Origin: Gymnopus androsaceus JB14
Taxonomy: Eukaryota > Basidiomycota > Agaricomycetes > Agaricales > Omphalotaceae
DNA length: 64,000 nucleotides
Assembly (NCBI GenBank): GCA_009733575.1
Contig: ML769572.1
Span: 1-64,000, forward strand
Direction: 5' to 3'
Every line of letters begins with the position of its first letter. The first letter of the stretch is position 1. Made by a program: the position numbers and the translations under genes. The notes under the pieces were generated by a model. It was not told the DNA's origin and ran no database searches. It was given only the letters and a program-made list of their open reading frames with translations. Of this stretch, positions 1 to 11,112 are shown piece after piece.

Positions 1-2
1 GC

Positions 3-206
3 CAGCGGCCCAAAACGCTTGGACCGAAGTATGAGATCATAAAGTACTTGAAGTATACAACAAAGTCACTCAAATACACCGTGGATTCGTTGGAGCACTT
101 GGAGAGTCTCATCCGCAAAGAAATGGTCACTCTTGGTCCCAATCATATTCTTGAGGACATCATTGGTAAGCTCCACATTGGCAAAGACTTGGTATATAAC
201 TTGTAG
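3..206 (+). CDS. 3' end of an unidentified protein-coding gene (partial)
   Basis: An open frame enters from the left edge and ends at TAG (204-206), giving the last 67 residues. The peptide is charged and probably helical (contains KYEIIKYLKY and SLIRKEMVTLGPNHILEDI) and ends in KLHIGKDLVYNL. I do not recognise the family. No membrane segment or Cys/His motif is visible. It could be the tail of a host gene or of a transposon ORF. The flanking sequence after the stop is A+T-rich and leads into a foldback repeat, so a transposon origin is possible. Confidence 0.4.
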   Translation, partial: QRPKTLGPKYEIIKYLKYTTKSLKYTVDSLEHLESLIRKEMVTLGPNHILEDIIGKLHIGKDLVYNL

Positions 207-313
207 TATATTTCTCTATGTTTGCTTAATCCTATACTTAGATCCTATATCCTATCCTATACTTAAAATGAAGATGGTGCGCTAAAATTCAAACCCAGCG
301 GATCAGTAATCGA

Positions 314-847
314 ACTGCCAATAATTATGCTTCAGTCTGACTGAAGTATTGTGGGAAATAAATAAATTCAATACATAAGGGAAATGTACTTTTTCAGGTT
401 ATTATAGAAAATGAATATTTCTTAGCACTTAAGAAGGAAATAAATTCAGACCAATTGAAGCTTGAACTTTCCATAAACATCTTAAATGACTATTTTTGGA
501 CAGGAACTGAAGTAATCTGCTTCAGCTGACCCAAAAACATAGATAACAGAAGCCGGCCAAAGTATTCCATTTCGGAACTGCTGAAATGGTAGTGGTTACC
601 ATTTTAGCATTAATTTCAGAAAATTATTCAGACAGGTGAAGTTGATTGTATCAGAACCGGTCCGAAAAATATCATATCAGATGTTTCTGGAAAGTTCAAG
701 CTTCAATCAGTCTGAATTTATTTCCTTCTTAAGTGCTAAGAAATATTTATTTTCTATAATACCCTGAAAAAGTACGTTTCTCTTATGTCTTGAAATAAGT
801 TATCTCCTTTAATACTTCAGTCAGAATGAAGCATAACTATTGGCAGT
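314..847. repeat. Foldback (long palindromic) element FB1
   Basis: The left arm begins ACTGCCAATAATTATGC at 314 and the right arm ends with its complement at 847. The arms pair over about 250 bp each with scattered mismatches, and the centre lies near 580 around a small palindrome (CCATTTCGGAACTGCTGAAATGG region). No coding capacity is seen. It is consistent with a MITE or foldback element. I could not assign a convincing TSD from the flanks. Confidence 0.75.
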
Positions 848-896
848 GTGAATAACCTGGCAAACTAAGTTTAGTGCATGCTAGCATTTCCCGGCG

Positions 897-1495
897 CATC
901 AGCAAAACCTGGGTGTTGGCCACAGAGCTCATAGAAGCTCTATGAGTTCCTGTGAGCTTTTACGAGCTCTGTGGGATTGCCGAGAATTCGAGCCAATTGT
1001 CAACGCATTGACAGCTGTCATTCTCTCCCGCAAGCACTACTTAAGACTCGATGCATCATTGCGCAACCTCCCTAAGTTCCATTTTCCCCCCAATTTGATT
1101 CCGGGTCATTTTGGACACTCATGGTCAAGCTCACGGTGGCCCTCATACCGCTGTGCCACTTATACTTAACCTATACCGTCACTGCTAATAGTACATCATT
1201 CTACTAGTTTCGCTGCACTACTTACCTTACTTCGTTACTAGTACTTTGAGCATGAACAATATAATATGATTTTAGCATTATTTTGGTCTGGTTTTAACTG
1301 CGTGCGAGGCCAACGAATTAATACAAAGGAGTAATATTATATGTATTGAATAGAACCATGATGGGCAGTATTCCCACGAATCCACAGCAATCCACAGCAG
1401 CCCATAGCATCCCACAGTTCTGTACAGAGGGGTACCTTGCTATGGGCTCTATGAGTGCTATGGGTTCTGTACAGAACACCCAGGTTTTGCTGATG
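897..1495. mobile_element. CATCAGC-TIR non-autonomous DNA transposon, copy A
   Basis: The ends are perfect inverted copies of CATCAGCAAAACCTGGGTG. Just inside are short direct and inverted repeats of the CATAGC / CTCATAG / CTATGAG type. The internal part contains GACAGCTGTCATT followed by a CTTAAGACTC stretch and aligns with copy D (62969-63662) at both ends. That supports a family of deletion derivatives of one parent element. No transposase is encoded. The flanking dinucleotides do not match here, unlike the other copies. Confidence 0.85.
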
Positions 1496-1878
1496 CTGAG
1501 CCGGAAATCTGTTTCAGCACTCTGCACAGCGGGCCCGCGGCAGCGTGCTCCATGCGGCTGTTGCAGCCGGCGCCGCAATCTGACCTACAAATTTATGCAG
1601 TTTCTGGAGATAGATGAACATGCCTAGGTGCTATTTATTAGTGTAAAATATATACATCATGATATATTCTCTGATGTTTATGCCCAGCAGTTTACATGAG
1701 CCAGCTCCGAGCTGCAGTATTTGTGCAAAATAGTTGCAAAATAGCCAGAATGCTTTAAAATACACAAAGGCATCTATTCCGGGGCATTTTACACTTTAAA
1801 TCCTCGTTTGGGAATTTCCCTGTTAAGACCCTCAGACCCCCCATGATATGGGTGCTTAAATTTTCGAACATCCCTTGG
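1496..1878. other. Gene-free spacer ending in a CCAAGGG-type TIR
   Basis: No gene is visible. The right end (about 1847-1878) carries GGTGCTTAAATTTTCGAACA followed by TCCCTTGG. This is an inverted relative of the termini found at 29792, 33302, 52872, 53386 and near 57176-57200. The LINE fragment begins immediately after CCTTGG, so this looks like the right terminus of a DNA element abutting the LINE. A matching left terminus was not found upstream. Confidence 0.45.
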
Positions 1879-2574
1879 ATAAGATAGCTCACAATTATCT
1901 ATGGCAAACAATGGACAACTTTGGCTTCCTAACAACTTTCACCTTGACAGTGAGGAGCCTGTATGAAAACACCAATACTAAAGTGGTGATTAATGGACAT
2001 TTAAGCTCAGAGTACAAAATAACAAGAGGGGTATGCCAAGGAGACCCAATGTCCTGCCTCCTTTTTGACCTGGAAATTGAGCCTCTGGCTGCCTCACTAA
2101 GGAATTCAAGCCTCAAAGGCTACAGCAACATCCCTGGGATCAAGGGGAAACTAATAGCGAGCCTATTTGCCGATGACACAACAGTGTTCCTGGCAGAGGA
2201 TGATGAATTGGAAGACCTGGAGGGAGTCCTAAACAAGTGGTGCAAGGCATCAACAGTAGTCTTCAATGTAGCAAAAATACAAATCCTACCAATTTGGGAA
2301 AAGGAGTATTGCCTGAAAATAATAAACAACCAAAAGGCTTCACAGGATTGAAGCCAAATACCCAAATACATACACATAGCAGTGGAGGATGAAGCAATAA
2401 GAATCCTGGGAGCCTGGTATGGGCACAAATTGCATGACAGGATAGCATGGACAAGTCAACTAGAAAAGATCAACTGTTGTCTGGGAAACTAGGATAAGAG
2501 TAACCCAGCAATGGATAGGAGGAAGACGATCATCCAGATGGTCATTGGAGGCATGACACAATACCTGACAGTAC

Positions 2575-3718
2575 AATTTCGTTCAATTTGACGCGCCTTG
2601 TGACCTGTGACCTCTGTGTTGAACTGATGATTTCGACACATTGGTATGGGACCCGTGACATTTCAGAAATTTCGACACATAAAAAATGATACTTACCTGT
2701 AAGTAATAGCTGAATATGTACTTACTGAAAAGAATTGTCAAATTCATCACTCAAAATCTTATGGGCTTGAAAGAAGGAAACCAATGCTTGGCTGTGCCAG
2801 CAGTTGATGCACCCAATGAGAAGCGCTAGTGCTTAACACTCCGAAGGATCCATTATAATACAGCCGTAATTAGTACTGAAAAACCTTTTGTAAATAATAC
2901 AATGTTTCGTATGATTTTTCGTATGAAAAAGAGCTAAGATTTCCCCTGAAAAATGAATGGGGAAAGTGCTTCGTTTACCTTCAAAAGTGAAGGTCTTTTG
3001 CGATCGGAAAAGATGGTCTTTTACTCGCATAAAAGTTCAACTATTACGCCCTAACAACAAGCCAACGGTGCTTTGTTTTGTTACTACGGCGTAATAGTTA
3101 GAAAATTATGTGAGACAAAGGACCTTTGTCTTGTTGCTACTGTGTTGTTAGGGCGTAATAGTTGAACTTTTACATGAGTAAAAGACCATCTTTTCCAATC
3201 GCAAAAGACCTTCACTTTTGAAGGTAAACGAAGCACTTTCCCCATTCATTTTTCAGGGGAAATCTTAGCTCTTTTTCATACAAAAAATCATACGAAATAT
3301 TGTATTATTTACAAAAGGGTTTTCAGTACTAATTACGGCTGTATTATAATGGATCCTGCGGAGTGTAAAAGCGGAACAGGCACAACGGCGCCCTGGCGGC
3401 GCGTAAATTTTTTGTGTTCACCATACCATATAGTCAAGTATATACATTGAATGTGTATGTGTGCGTGCATTTCCGCTTGGCACGCATGCTTGATCACAAC
3501 TTGATCATTGAACTGGTGAGAATTTTTGAAGCCTTGGAGATGCTTTAAATCTTCTGAAAGCTCTAAAAATCACAAAACCGTAAAATTGAAGGCCAGAAAT
3601 AGCAGAAAATTCGAACCGAACAATGGATTCGACATATCCCAAAGTGACCCGTGACCCCCGTGACATTTCACGACATTCGACGGCCCTGTGACCTGTGACC
3701 GTCGAATTGAACGAAATG
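2575..3718. mobile_element. TIR element with GTAC target duplication inserted in L1
   Basis: The inverted termini are ATTTCGTTCAATTTGACG on the left and the complementary CGTCGAATTGAACGAAAT on the right. Near both ends lie repeats of GTGACCTGTGAC / GTGACCCGTGAC. GTAC occurs directly before (2571-2574) and after (3719-3722) the element, as a 4-bp TSD. LINE coding sequence resumes on the far side, which confirms the boundaries. It encodes no protein. A second element, 2837-3365, is nested inside it. Confidence 0.75.
2837..3365. mobile_element. Foldback MITE with CACTCCG termini and TAA target duplication
   Basis: It starts CACTCCGAAGGATCC and ends GGATCCTGCGGAGTG. The arms of about 215 bp (2837-3055 and 3150-3365) are nearly perfect complements. 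TAA flanks both sides (2834-2836, 3366-3368). A 3-bp TWA duplication is the habit of PIF/Harbinger elements, so that assignment is an inference. The same CACTCCGNNGGATC terminus bounds the composite element at 41326-43235, which has a TTT duplication. Confidence 0.8.
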
Positions 3719-3778
3719 GTACAGTATACCAAAGAGCACAGAGAAAAAACTCCAAAAGAGAATCAGACAGTTCCTGTG

Positions 3779-4056
3779 CATCAGCAAAACCTGAGTGAAC
3801 TGGATAGCACTGGATAGTGCTATCCAGCACTCATAGCACCCATAGCACCCATAGCAAGGTCCCCATCTATCCAGAGCTATGGGCTGCTATGGATTGCTAC
3901 GGATCATGACATCTGTCAACAGGTAATATAATTTGGGAAGTCCATAGTAGCTCATAGCTACCCATAGCAGTTCATAGCAGTTCATAGTTCTATGGCTGCT
4001 ATGGCTTGCTATGGCTTGCTATAACAGCTATGGCAATTATCCAGGTTTTGCTGATG
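3779..4056. mobile_element. CATCAGC-TIR element, copy B (278 bp)
   Basis: The termini are CATCAGCAAAACCTGAGTG and the complementary CCAGGTTTTGCTGATG. The interior is almost entirely CATAGCA / CTATGG repeats in both orientations. It is inserted in the LINE L1. Removing it together with one TG copy restores the LINE codons for FLWAER. The TSD is therefore TG (2 bp), established by the interrupted reading frame. Confidence 0.9.
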
Positions 4057-4905
4057 TGGGCAGAGAGAAAATTGAGCCCAATAAACTTTGAAATGCTGCT
4101 CCGAAGCAAAGATGATCCAATGCTTGCTGGACCTAAAACAACACCCAGAAAAGAGAAAAACATCAGCTCAGAAGTGAATGAGTCTTACTTCATGCAGTCA
4201 TGGGATGCAAAATTATTGGCACTTTCAGAGAGCTTTGATGCTGAACAACTCAGGGGCAGCATGATGCCTGAGAGAAAAACATGGCCGCCAAACTATTGGC
4301 CAGGCAGAAGATTTAGTGATACACCTTGATGAGGACCTACATATTGCATGGGATGAGTGCAAATGTAGACATTGCATCACAACAGCAGAAGAACTTGGAT
4401 GCAAGCATCCACATACCTGTTTTGTTAAAGCCAAAGAGCTGCTTGATACACCACAGTAAATGTGGAACCCAAGAGTAGGGGGCCTAGGAAACATGGAAGA
4501 AGATTTGATATCCAATGAAAATGGAAAGAAGTGGACACACAAACAATAATGTATGGCACAATAGTGAAAACAGTGAGAATCTTCACACAGGGTCAGACAT
4601 GCAAAGAGTGCCTACCAGTGACACCAAAGGATAGGTGTAACTAGATGAATCCCAAGTCACAATAACAATAGCAAGTGCAGAATCCAAAAAGGGGAGATCA
4701 ATGTACACAGTGATGTTGGGTTAGTAATTAAAACACCAGAAGGCAAAGAAGAAAAAGAATTCTGAACACCAGTCTGCTATGGAAGTGGCATGCCAACAGG
4801 GGAACTGTATGGGGCCCTTAAGGCAATAGATGAAATAGATCAGAACCAACCACTCAACATAGAGGTCCAACTGAAAGCAACATAAGAATTGCTATCTGGA
4901 GAGGC

Positions 4906-5029
4906 TGTCAGGACCTGACCCATTTCCAGGTATCCAGCTATTTTACTTATCATTCCCATGTTGTTATCCATCCATTGGGTGCCTCCTACACTTATTTACT
5001 AATTATCCTGCCTGCTGGGCACCTCCTGC
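4906..5029. other. Short junction between LINE fragments L1 and L2
   Basis: Nothing coding is seen. Two loosely similar stretches (TGGGTGCCTCCTACACTT and TGGGCACCTCCTGCACTT) lie about 40 bp apart, just outside the T-rich tail of the minus-strand LINE. Confidence 0.4.
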
Positions 5030-7735
5030 ACTTTTATTTTTTATTTTATTTTATTATTTTGGAGGGGCATTTCACAGGCATCAAGTGGCCGACCAAGTTG
5101 TCCCTTGTGCCCACACTAGTTTACGCAAGGACCGAGACCTTGCAGCAGTTAGTTAGAGCATAGTATATAGCATAATCATAAATCTTTTCTGTCTCCGCGA
5201 GGAAATGCATTTATGCACTGAGTGTGGGACTCAACATCACATTTCATCGGGGGGCACATTCCTTCAACCAACACCACTTACCTCTTCATTTTGCCCCCCT
5301 GTAATACCCACTAAAACCCCGCTTTCCTTTGTCCAATCTTTGGGGAGGTTCTCCTCATTCATGAGGGTACCTCTCCAGGTGTGGATTACCAGCCCATTTG
5401 CTAAGGCCTTTGTCCCATATCGATGGTGGGTTATTCTCCGATCCAGTTCCAGGTGGTCATTTATCATTCTGACCCATTTATTTGTTATTAATTTTGCATT
5501 AAAAGGTATCCCTTCATTTGCAATTGCTTGTTCACAGTGCAATGTCCAGATTAGGTATGCAGACTCAGATATCAGAATCTTCCATAGCCGGCTTTCACCA
5601 ATCTGTATCCTATTTGCTTTTGTTCTTGCCAACCCACAGCCTAGGACATCTCCTAGGCTGATGAATGACCAGGGTATATTTCCCCCTTTTTTCTCCCAAA
5701 GGCTTCCGGCTAGCTCCCAGATCAAGGCTTGCCCTGGAGATTCACACTCAGTTAATATATGTCTAAAATCATCAATCTTGCCACACTCATTACATGTTGC
5801 TCGTTCTTGTAGTTCTGGTTTCATGCTGTCACGCAGCCAATGCGTACCAGTCCAGTATGCATCATGTGTTACCATCCACAGGAAGTTGCGTGTCTTACAT
5901 TCAAAGTCTTTGTGGCGGATTGATGTCCAGATTGCTTCTGTTGTTGGTGTATAGCCAAATCTGTCTTCAACAGATAGTTTGATCTTATCCAGGTTTGCTT
6001 CAGTCCTGCTCCTTGTCATTGCATTGGCTTTGCTTGTCTGTTGGTGCTTAATTATCCTATAGGCTAGTCCTTGTGTCATCTTGCTGAGCTTAGCTCCAGT
6101 TATCCGAAGTGCAGGGTGTTGTTGGAGGTTCACATAGTTCACTCTCTCTTTTCTGAGAGCAGCTCTTGCCATGAGCCTAGCACCTCCCCCACTGCCCCTC
6201 TTATCTTTGTCTTCTAGCATCCTAAACTGTGTTGTTGTTGTCCGGATCCTGAAGCTTGTTATAGTACTTCTCCAGAGGTCAGCATTCTCAATGCCAAAGG
6301 GTTTTTTAAGAGGGAGAATATATGTCTTGACTTTGTTTCTATGTGCAGACTTAAACTTGGGTTGATGGTCTCTGCAGATAACTTTACAGCTAATAATTCC
6401 CCTGCAGTCTTAGAGCGTTCCAGGTACCTTGGAAGTTTGGCATATTGGTTATCTGGGTGATTTTTCCCAACATACAGGTCGGCTCCAGCTGATGCATCCT
6501 CTTTGCCTGCATTTTCACATACCCCATCAATGGTAACTTATATTTCTCCAACTCCATTGCTCATTTCTTGGGGTTTGAGGTTTGGTAGCTCATTGATTGT
6601 CATGGCATTTTTGTCTGTGAATATCCGAAATATATTTGCCATAGAACCATTGGTTGTGATTCTGCCATCAAATGGTATCCATCCTCCATTCTCTTCTACT
6701 GTCTCATGGAGTTCCTGATAATCTTCTGGCAATTCTTGCCTTGGATCCCACTTTGGGGGGAGTGTGTCTAGGAGTTTTATTGCCTGTCGGGTACAGCCAT
6801 GTGGATGTTGACAGTCATATGTCTCCCTCACACTCATGCAGTCATGGCACTCACATAAGGAGCTTGGTTGGTGCTCTCCTGTCTGGATCATATTTAACAG
6901 GTCCACTGCATCTCCAACTGTTTGGATCTTGTGGTCTGATCTTAAGCAAACACTTGCTGCTGTGTTATTCATTGTTCGGAGCTCTGGGCTGGCCTCTTTG
7001 TGGTACCAGATTGGCATGAGTCATAGTATCTCTCTTGAGGGTGCTATGCATTCAATTCTCAGGCCATACTTTTTGGCAGTGTCAAGGACTGCCTTAAGCT
7101 CAGGTATCTGATTCCTGTTGTTACAGTAGGTCTTCCAGGATTGTAGGAACACATTCACTTTGACCACTGGGTCAACAGATCTATCTGTTGAAGGTACATT
7201 TAATGCAAATAGAGCATCTGCCATAGAGGCCCATATCCCTCTATCTTTATCAAGGCTTAAGTATGCTTTAAGCCACATGACTTTTATTGCTTCATTTTGT
7301 ACTTTGATATCTAGCACTTTCCTGCCTCCTTTTTCAAGTGGTCCAAGAACAACTTTTTGGCTTACTGGGTTGCATTCTTTTCCCTTCCATAAGAATGCAT
7401 TTATGCGCTTTTCAAGCCGTTTTTCAATAGACAGGGACATTCCTTGGACAGTGGTGAGATATTGAGTCATTCCCCCTACTACCATCTGGATTATGGCATA
7501 CCTCCCTTCCATTTTGGGCCCACCTCTGGCCCATCTAGCAAGGTTGGTGTCAATTTTCTCTAGTACTGGAGCCCATATTTGTTCTGCATTTATCTTACTC
7601 CCAAACATGCTCCTAGAATCCGCACTGCTTCTCCCTCTTTTGCTATATGCAGGTTTTCAGGTAAGGGTACTGAACTGGGACTTGTTTTCCTAGTCTGGAT
7701 CACCTCTCTTCCTGCACTTGATATTCATCTATCAG
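5030..7735 (-). pseudogene. LINE (Tad-like) 3' half, fragment L2
   Basis: Reading right to left: a decayed stretch (LHIAKEGEAVRILGA) near 7640; the RT thumb at 7608-7021 (NAEQIWAPVLEKI, IIQMVVGGMTQYL, INAFLW); and a connection domain at 7017-6538 with Cys/His pairs. Then comes a degenerate RNase H at about 6540-6225 (DGVCENAGKEDASAGADLYV, followed by AGELLAVKL). The C-terminal domain at 6220-5264 has CNECGKIDDFRHILTEC, a CX2CX7HX4C knuckle typical of this LINE lineage. The 3' UTR ends in a (TTTTA)n tract, the complement of an A-rich LINE tail, near 5030-5060. Frameshifts separate the domains and the 5' half is missing, so it is a dead 5'-truncated copy. Confidence 0.88.
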
Positions 7736-8820
7736 GCCCTCCCAACACCTTACATAGCCTCCCTACAGTATATAACTAGACAGCCCCACTTCATGTACTT
7801 ACCCTAGTCTGTTATTACCACTGTTTACCATTGTTACCAAATTAATACTGTTTTGCTTCTGTCTCTGTCTTGGGTTCCACAAAGGCTCACTGTCATCTGC
7901 ATCAACTGCTTAGTCCTATAGTACGCGTGCCCTAGATGCTGCGCCAGCTTTAAGCACTGGTGATTATGTAAATATAAAAGCATAGCCACTCATTCATTTT
8001 CGAGTGCTCCGAGCCGGCCCACTAGTTCCCTCTGAAAATTTCCCAACTTTCTCATTGTTGATTCCACCAGTTTTTTGGCCTTAAGATTTTAGTACTACCA
8101 TAGCTTTAATTCTATAGAAAAAAAAATTTTTTGCATCCAATTGTGCAGAAAAACAACGTGCCAAAGTATATTTACATAAGCTTTTTCTGGCACAGCATTG
8201 ACTCCATGGGAACTAGCAGACTCTATACACACATCAATGATCGTCAGTGTATATGAGTCTGCCTAGGGGAGACTATCAACTGCTGGGCTTTGTCTGTAGA
8301 CCCTATATCTACATCCAAAGCTCACTGTCTCTTATATCTTGTGCTGGGCTTCATCTGTAGATCCTATATCTGCATCCAAAGCTCACATACTTATCTTGAT
8401 TTACAACTTTATGACTGCAGCTCTCTTAGAGCATCCACTTAGGCTCTGGGACTCTTTTTAATCCACTATTATTCCCTCTGACACCTCCCCTTCTATCTGG
8501 TTCATCCAAATTTCATCCCCTCTTGGCCCTACTCTGTCCGCTTTCTCAATATTCCATCTGCTTTACCTGTATTCCACCTGTGTTTTCCCTATTTTGCTTG
8601 ACTACACTTGTGGTGCTACTCAATTCCTCCATATTCCATCCACATTCATCCTACTCTGCTTGCTGCACCTTGGAGCAGTTGCTGTTCATTGTGAACAACA
8701 CCAACAGTACCATACAGACCCACCCTTATGGCATGGTTACTGCAGTTGCTCATATTGGTCTCAGCTTATATCTAGGCATGAGACATTTGGGATACCTTGG
8801 TTTGAGATCCATTTAATAAG
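7736..8820. other. Gene-free spacer
   Basis: No credible gene is visible. The segment around 8430-8700 is C/T-rich, which keeps some frames open by composition alone. A tandem direct repeat sits at 8281-8386. TATAAAAGC near 7975 resembles a TATA box, but no coding sequence follows it. Confidence 0.4.
8281..8386. repeat. Two-copy direct repeat, 61-bp period
   Basis: TGCTGGGCTTTGTCTGTAGA at 8281 and TGCTGGGCTTCATCTGTAGA at 8342 each run on to ATCCAAAGCTCAC. The two 45-bp units differ at a handful of positions. Confidence 0.75.
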
Positions 8821-9051
8821 AAAATCATATGTGAAGTTATGGATAAAATTTGATTGCACAAGCATAGGACATTTATACAAAAAAGCACTGGGAACAAACC
8901 AACTTCAAATTCACAAGGCAAGAAAGCCAAACAACACACCAAAAAGGGCTGAGGACCAATGAGGAGATGGGTTCACAGAACAGAGCTAACAGGGTAGACC
9001 CAAAACTAGTACAGACAGGAGTGAAACTGTCAAACATGACACAGTTGTTAG

Positions 9052-9677
9052 TAGTGCTGCCGTGGTGCGGTTCATGAACCTCTTGAGCCTGGTTCAAACC
9101 CGAACTGCACCGAACAAACTGCACCGAAGGTTCAGGTTCACTTTGCTCAAGATTCGTGAACCGAACATTTGGGTGCAGGTTCAGGTTCGGATTTTTTCTG
9201 GAGGTTCGCACCTGCACCGAACCTCCGAACCTTGAGTACCCTGAGACAAATTTTTGGGACAATTCTGACACATTTTTGCGGCCAAAGCATACTTTATTCA
9301 CCATCAAATCATATCTAGAGCTAATGCAACACTTTTTTGATTATAAATGACTAGCATTTACATGAATAGCTCTGGTGGGAACATACTGTAAGTCATTTTG
9401 ACAACCATTTTTATGCAATTTGGGCCAGAAGAGCAAAAGTACTGTATTTTAAGGATAATTTCTATACTATTTTGTGAGAAAAGTAACCAAGAACTGTAAA
9501 AAACCAATATGAAACTTTGGAGGTTCAGAAGGTTCAGAAAAGGTTCGAACCTGAACCGAACCTTGAACCAGGTCCAAGGTTCGGGTTCAACAAACTGCTG
9601 AACCGCACCTGAGGTTCAGGTTCAAGGTTCGGAAATTTTTACCTGAACCTGCACCGAACCGCACCACGGCAGCACTA
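9052..9677. mobile_element. hAT-type MITE with perfect 8-bp target duplication
   Basis: The TIR is TAGTGCTGCCGTGGTGCGGT at the left and its exact complement at the right. GTTGTTAG is repeated directly at 9044-9051 and 9678-9685. An 8-bp duplication is the hallmark of the hAT superfamily. Subterminal regions are packed with GGTTC / GAACC motifs (GGTTCAGGTTC and similar). At 626 bp it encodes no transposase. Confidence 0.92.
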
Positions 9678-9985
9678 GTTGTTAGCATACAAAGGAATCA
9701 GAGAGCAGAAAATGGAGAAGTTTACAAGGAGGAAGAGAACAGACCTCAACATAACCAAGGTACAAACTGCCATGAAAAGACAACATAAGAAAATCCCAAA
9801 TAGAGCCAAAATATGGACAAGGATCCAACTGTTGGAATTCACTGAAAAACTATTTTAACCTCAATCACAACATACTTATGATTTTATGATATCACAGGAA
9901 ATATCTATGCATATACTCACAGTAGCTACTTGTTATTTCTCATGAAACCTACTCACATTCACATAGTATCCCCATTCCTGATATA

Positions 9986-10280
9986 CTGTAGCAATACAAG
10001 CAGTTCATCAGGGATGTGGCCTGTAACTTTCCTGACAAAAATTTTATTTCGTCAAGTCCATCAATGACCTGTGACCCCAAAAAAAAATTTTGTCAACTTG
10101 AGCTAAATTTTCGGCTATTTTTAGGCTGTCTGAAGTTGCTGTCTGAAGTTGGGGTAAAAAAAATTGTGACCACTGATTTTTGATTTTCATCGCGCAGGTC
10201 AGTGACCAGTGACTTCTGTGACATTTCGTCATTTTCAAGGGCTGTGACCCGTGACTGACGAACTGCTTGTATTGCTACAG
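9986..10280. mobile_element. Small TIR element at TA, with GTGACC-type subtermini
   Basis: CTGTAGCAATACAAGCAGTT at the left has its complement at the right, and TA flanks both ends (9984-9985 and 10281-10282). Inside are GTGACCTGTGACC, GTGACCAGTGAC and GTGACCCGTGAC, the same subterminal motif as the 2575-3718 element, which suggests a common ancestry. Non-coding. Confidence 0.75.
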
Positions 10281-10282
10281 TA

Positions 10283-10912
10283 CAGTGGTGGCAAAAAATA
10301 ATGCACAGGGTAGTTCATGACATTCTGCTGAGCAAATCAAAAAAATCAAAATGTAAATATATGAAATGAGCAATTCTGAGTTCAATGGTGCAAAAATAAT
10401 TTCCCAAATATAGTAATTTCAGCTGTTACAAGGATTTTTAAAAAATTGAATTTACATAAATTTTAAGTTTACCATCAGATTCTCTTTGAAAAATATTCCA
10501 GATTATACTCTTAAAATTTGTAGAATAGCCTCCTTAATGTGGAGAAACAATGCCTTTAATGTGGCTATTTTGGGCCAAAATTGGCTCAAATGGGCAAAAT
10601 TACAACTTTTCAGCCTACATTTTAATTCCAAAACAGGTTGGAGTCATACTCAAAAAAAGCTATCCTGGCCTCTTTTTCAAGAAGAATCTCATGGTGAACT
10701 CAAATTTTGTATAAATTCAATTTAAAATTTTTTTTATTCAAGAATAGTCAAAGAAATCCTTGCAATGGCTGGAATTACTATATATGGTAAATCATTTTTG
10801 CACCATTGAGCTCAGAATTGCTCATTTCATATATGTACATTTTTATTTTTATTTTTGATTTGTTCAGCAGATTGTCATGAACTACCCCATGCATTATTTT
10901 TTGCTGCCACTG
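10283..10912. mobile_element. Tc1/mariner-like palindromic MITE
   Basis: It begins CAGTGGTGGCAAAAAATAAT and ends with the complement GCCACTG, with TA at 10281-10282 and 10913-10914. CAGTGG-N-GGCAAA termini with a TA duplication are typical of Tc1/mariner-derived MITEs. The two halves are near-complementary over almost the whole 630 bp, so it should fold into one long hairpin. The left TA is shared with the neighbouring element. Confidence 0.88.
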
Positions 10913-11112
10913 TATGTACTATGACATAGTTATTCTTACAGGTATAAGTACAATGTGTAGATACTCATGTAGCTTATCCATTTGCCTCAGGGCCCAGTTG
11001 AGTCCAAATGGCTATACAATCCTTCTTACTCTATTTATTATTTCTAACACCAGCACAAAGACCTCTCAAGGGAAGCAAGATACTTCATGATGATGACAAT
11101 GCATGATGGATA

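Larger units (their letters stand above)
1878..4905 (+). pseudogene. LINE (Tad-like non-LTR retrotransposon) ORF2 fragment L1, broken by insertions
   Basis: Reverse transcriptase is recognisable. DKIAHNYLW is the motif-A neighbourhood, GVCQGDPMSCLLF the QG/P motif, and FADD at 2166-2177 the catalytic aspartates. Reading continues into the thumb (RILGAWYGHK, IIQMVIGGMTQYLT), resumes at 3719 (KKLQKRIRQFLW) and again at 4057 (AERKLSPI). It ends with a Cys/His-rich stretch (CKCRHC..., KHPHTCF) near 4350-4440 and a decayed RNase H-like part. Two insertions split it, at 2575-3718 and 3779-4056, and several stops are present. The 5' half (endonuclease) is absent. It is a dead copy, most similar in organisation to L2 on the minus strand. 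Confidence 0.85.

Noticed and set aside
2833..3030. Minus-strand frame starting MRVKDHLFRSQKTF
   Set aside because: It lies in one arm of the foldback 2837-3365 and its mirror occurs in the other arm; no gene context.
5205..5954. Plus-strand 249-codon frame
   Set aside because: Antisense shadow of the LINE C-terminal domain, which has recognisable Cys/His and LINE motifs on the minus strand.
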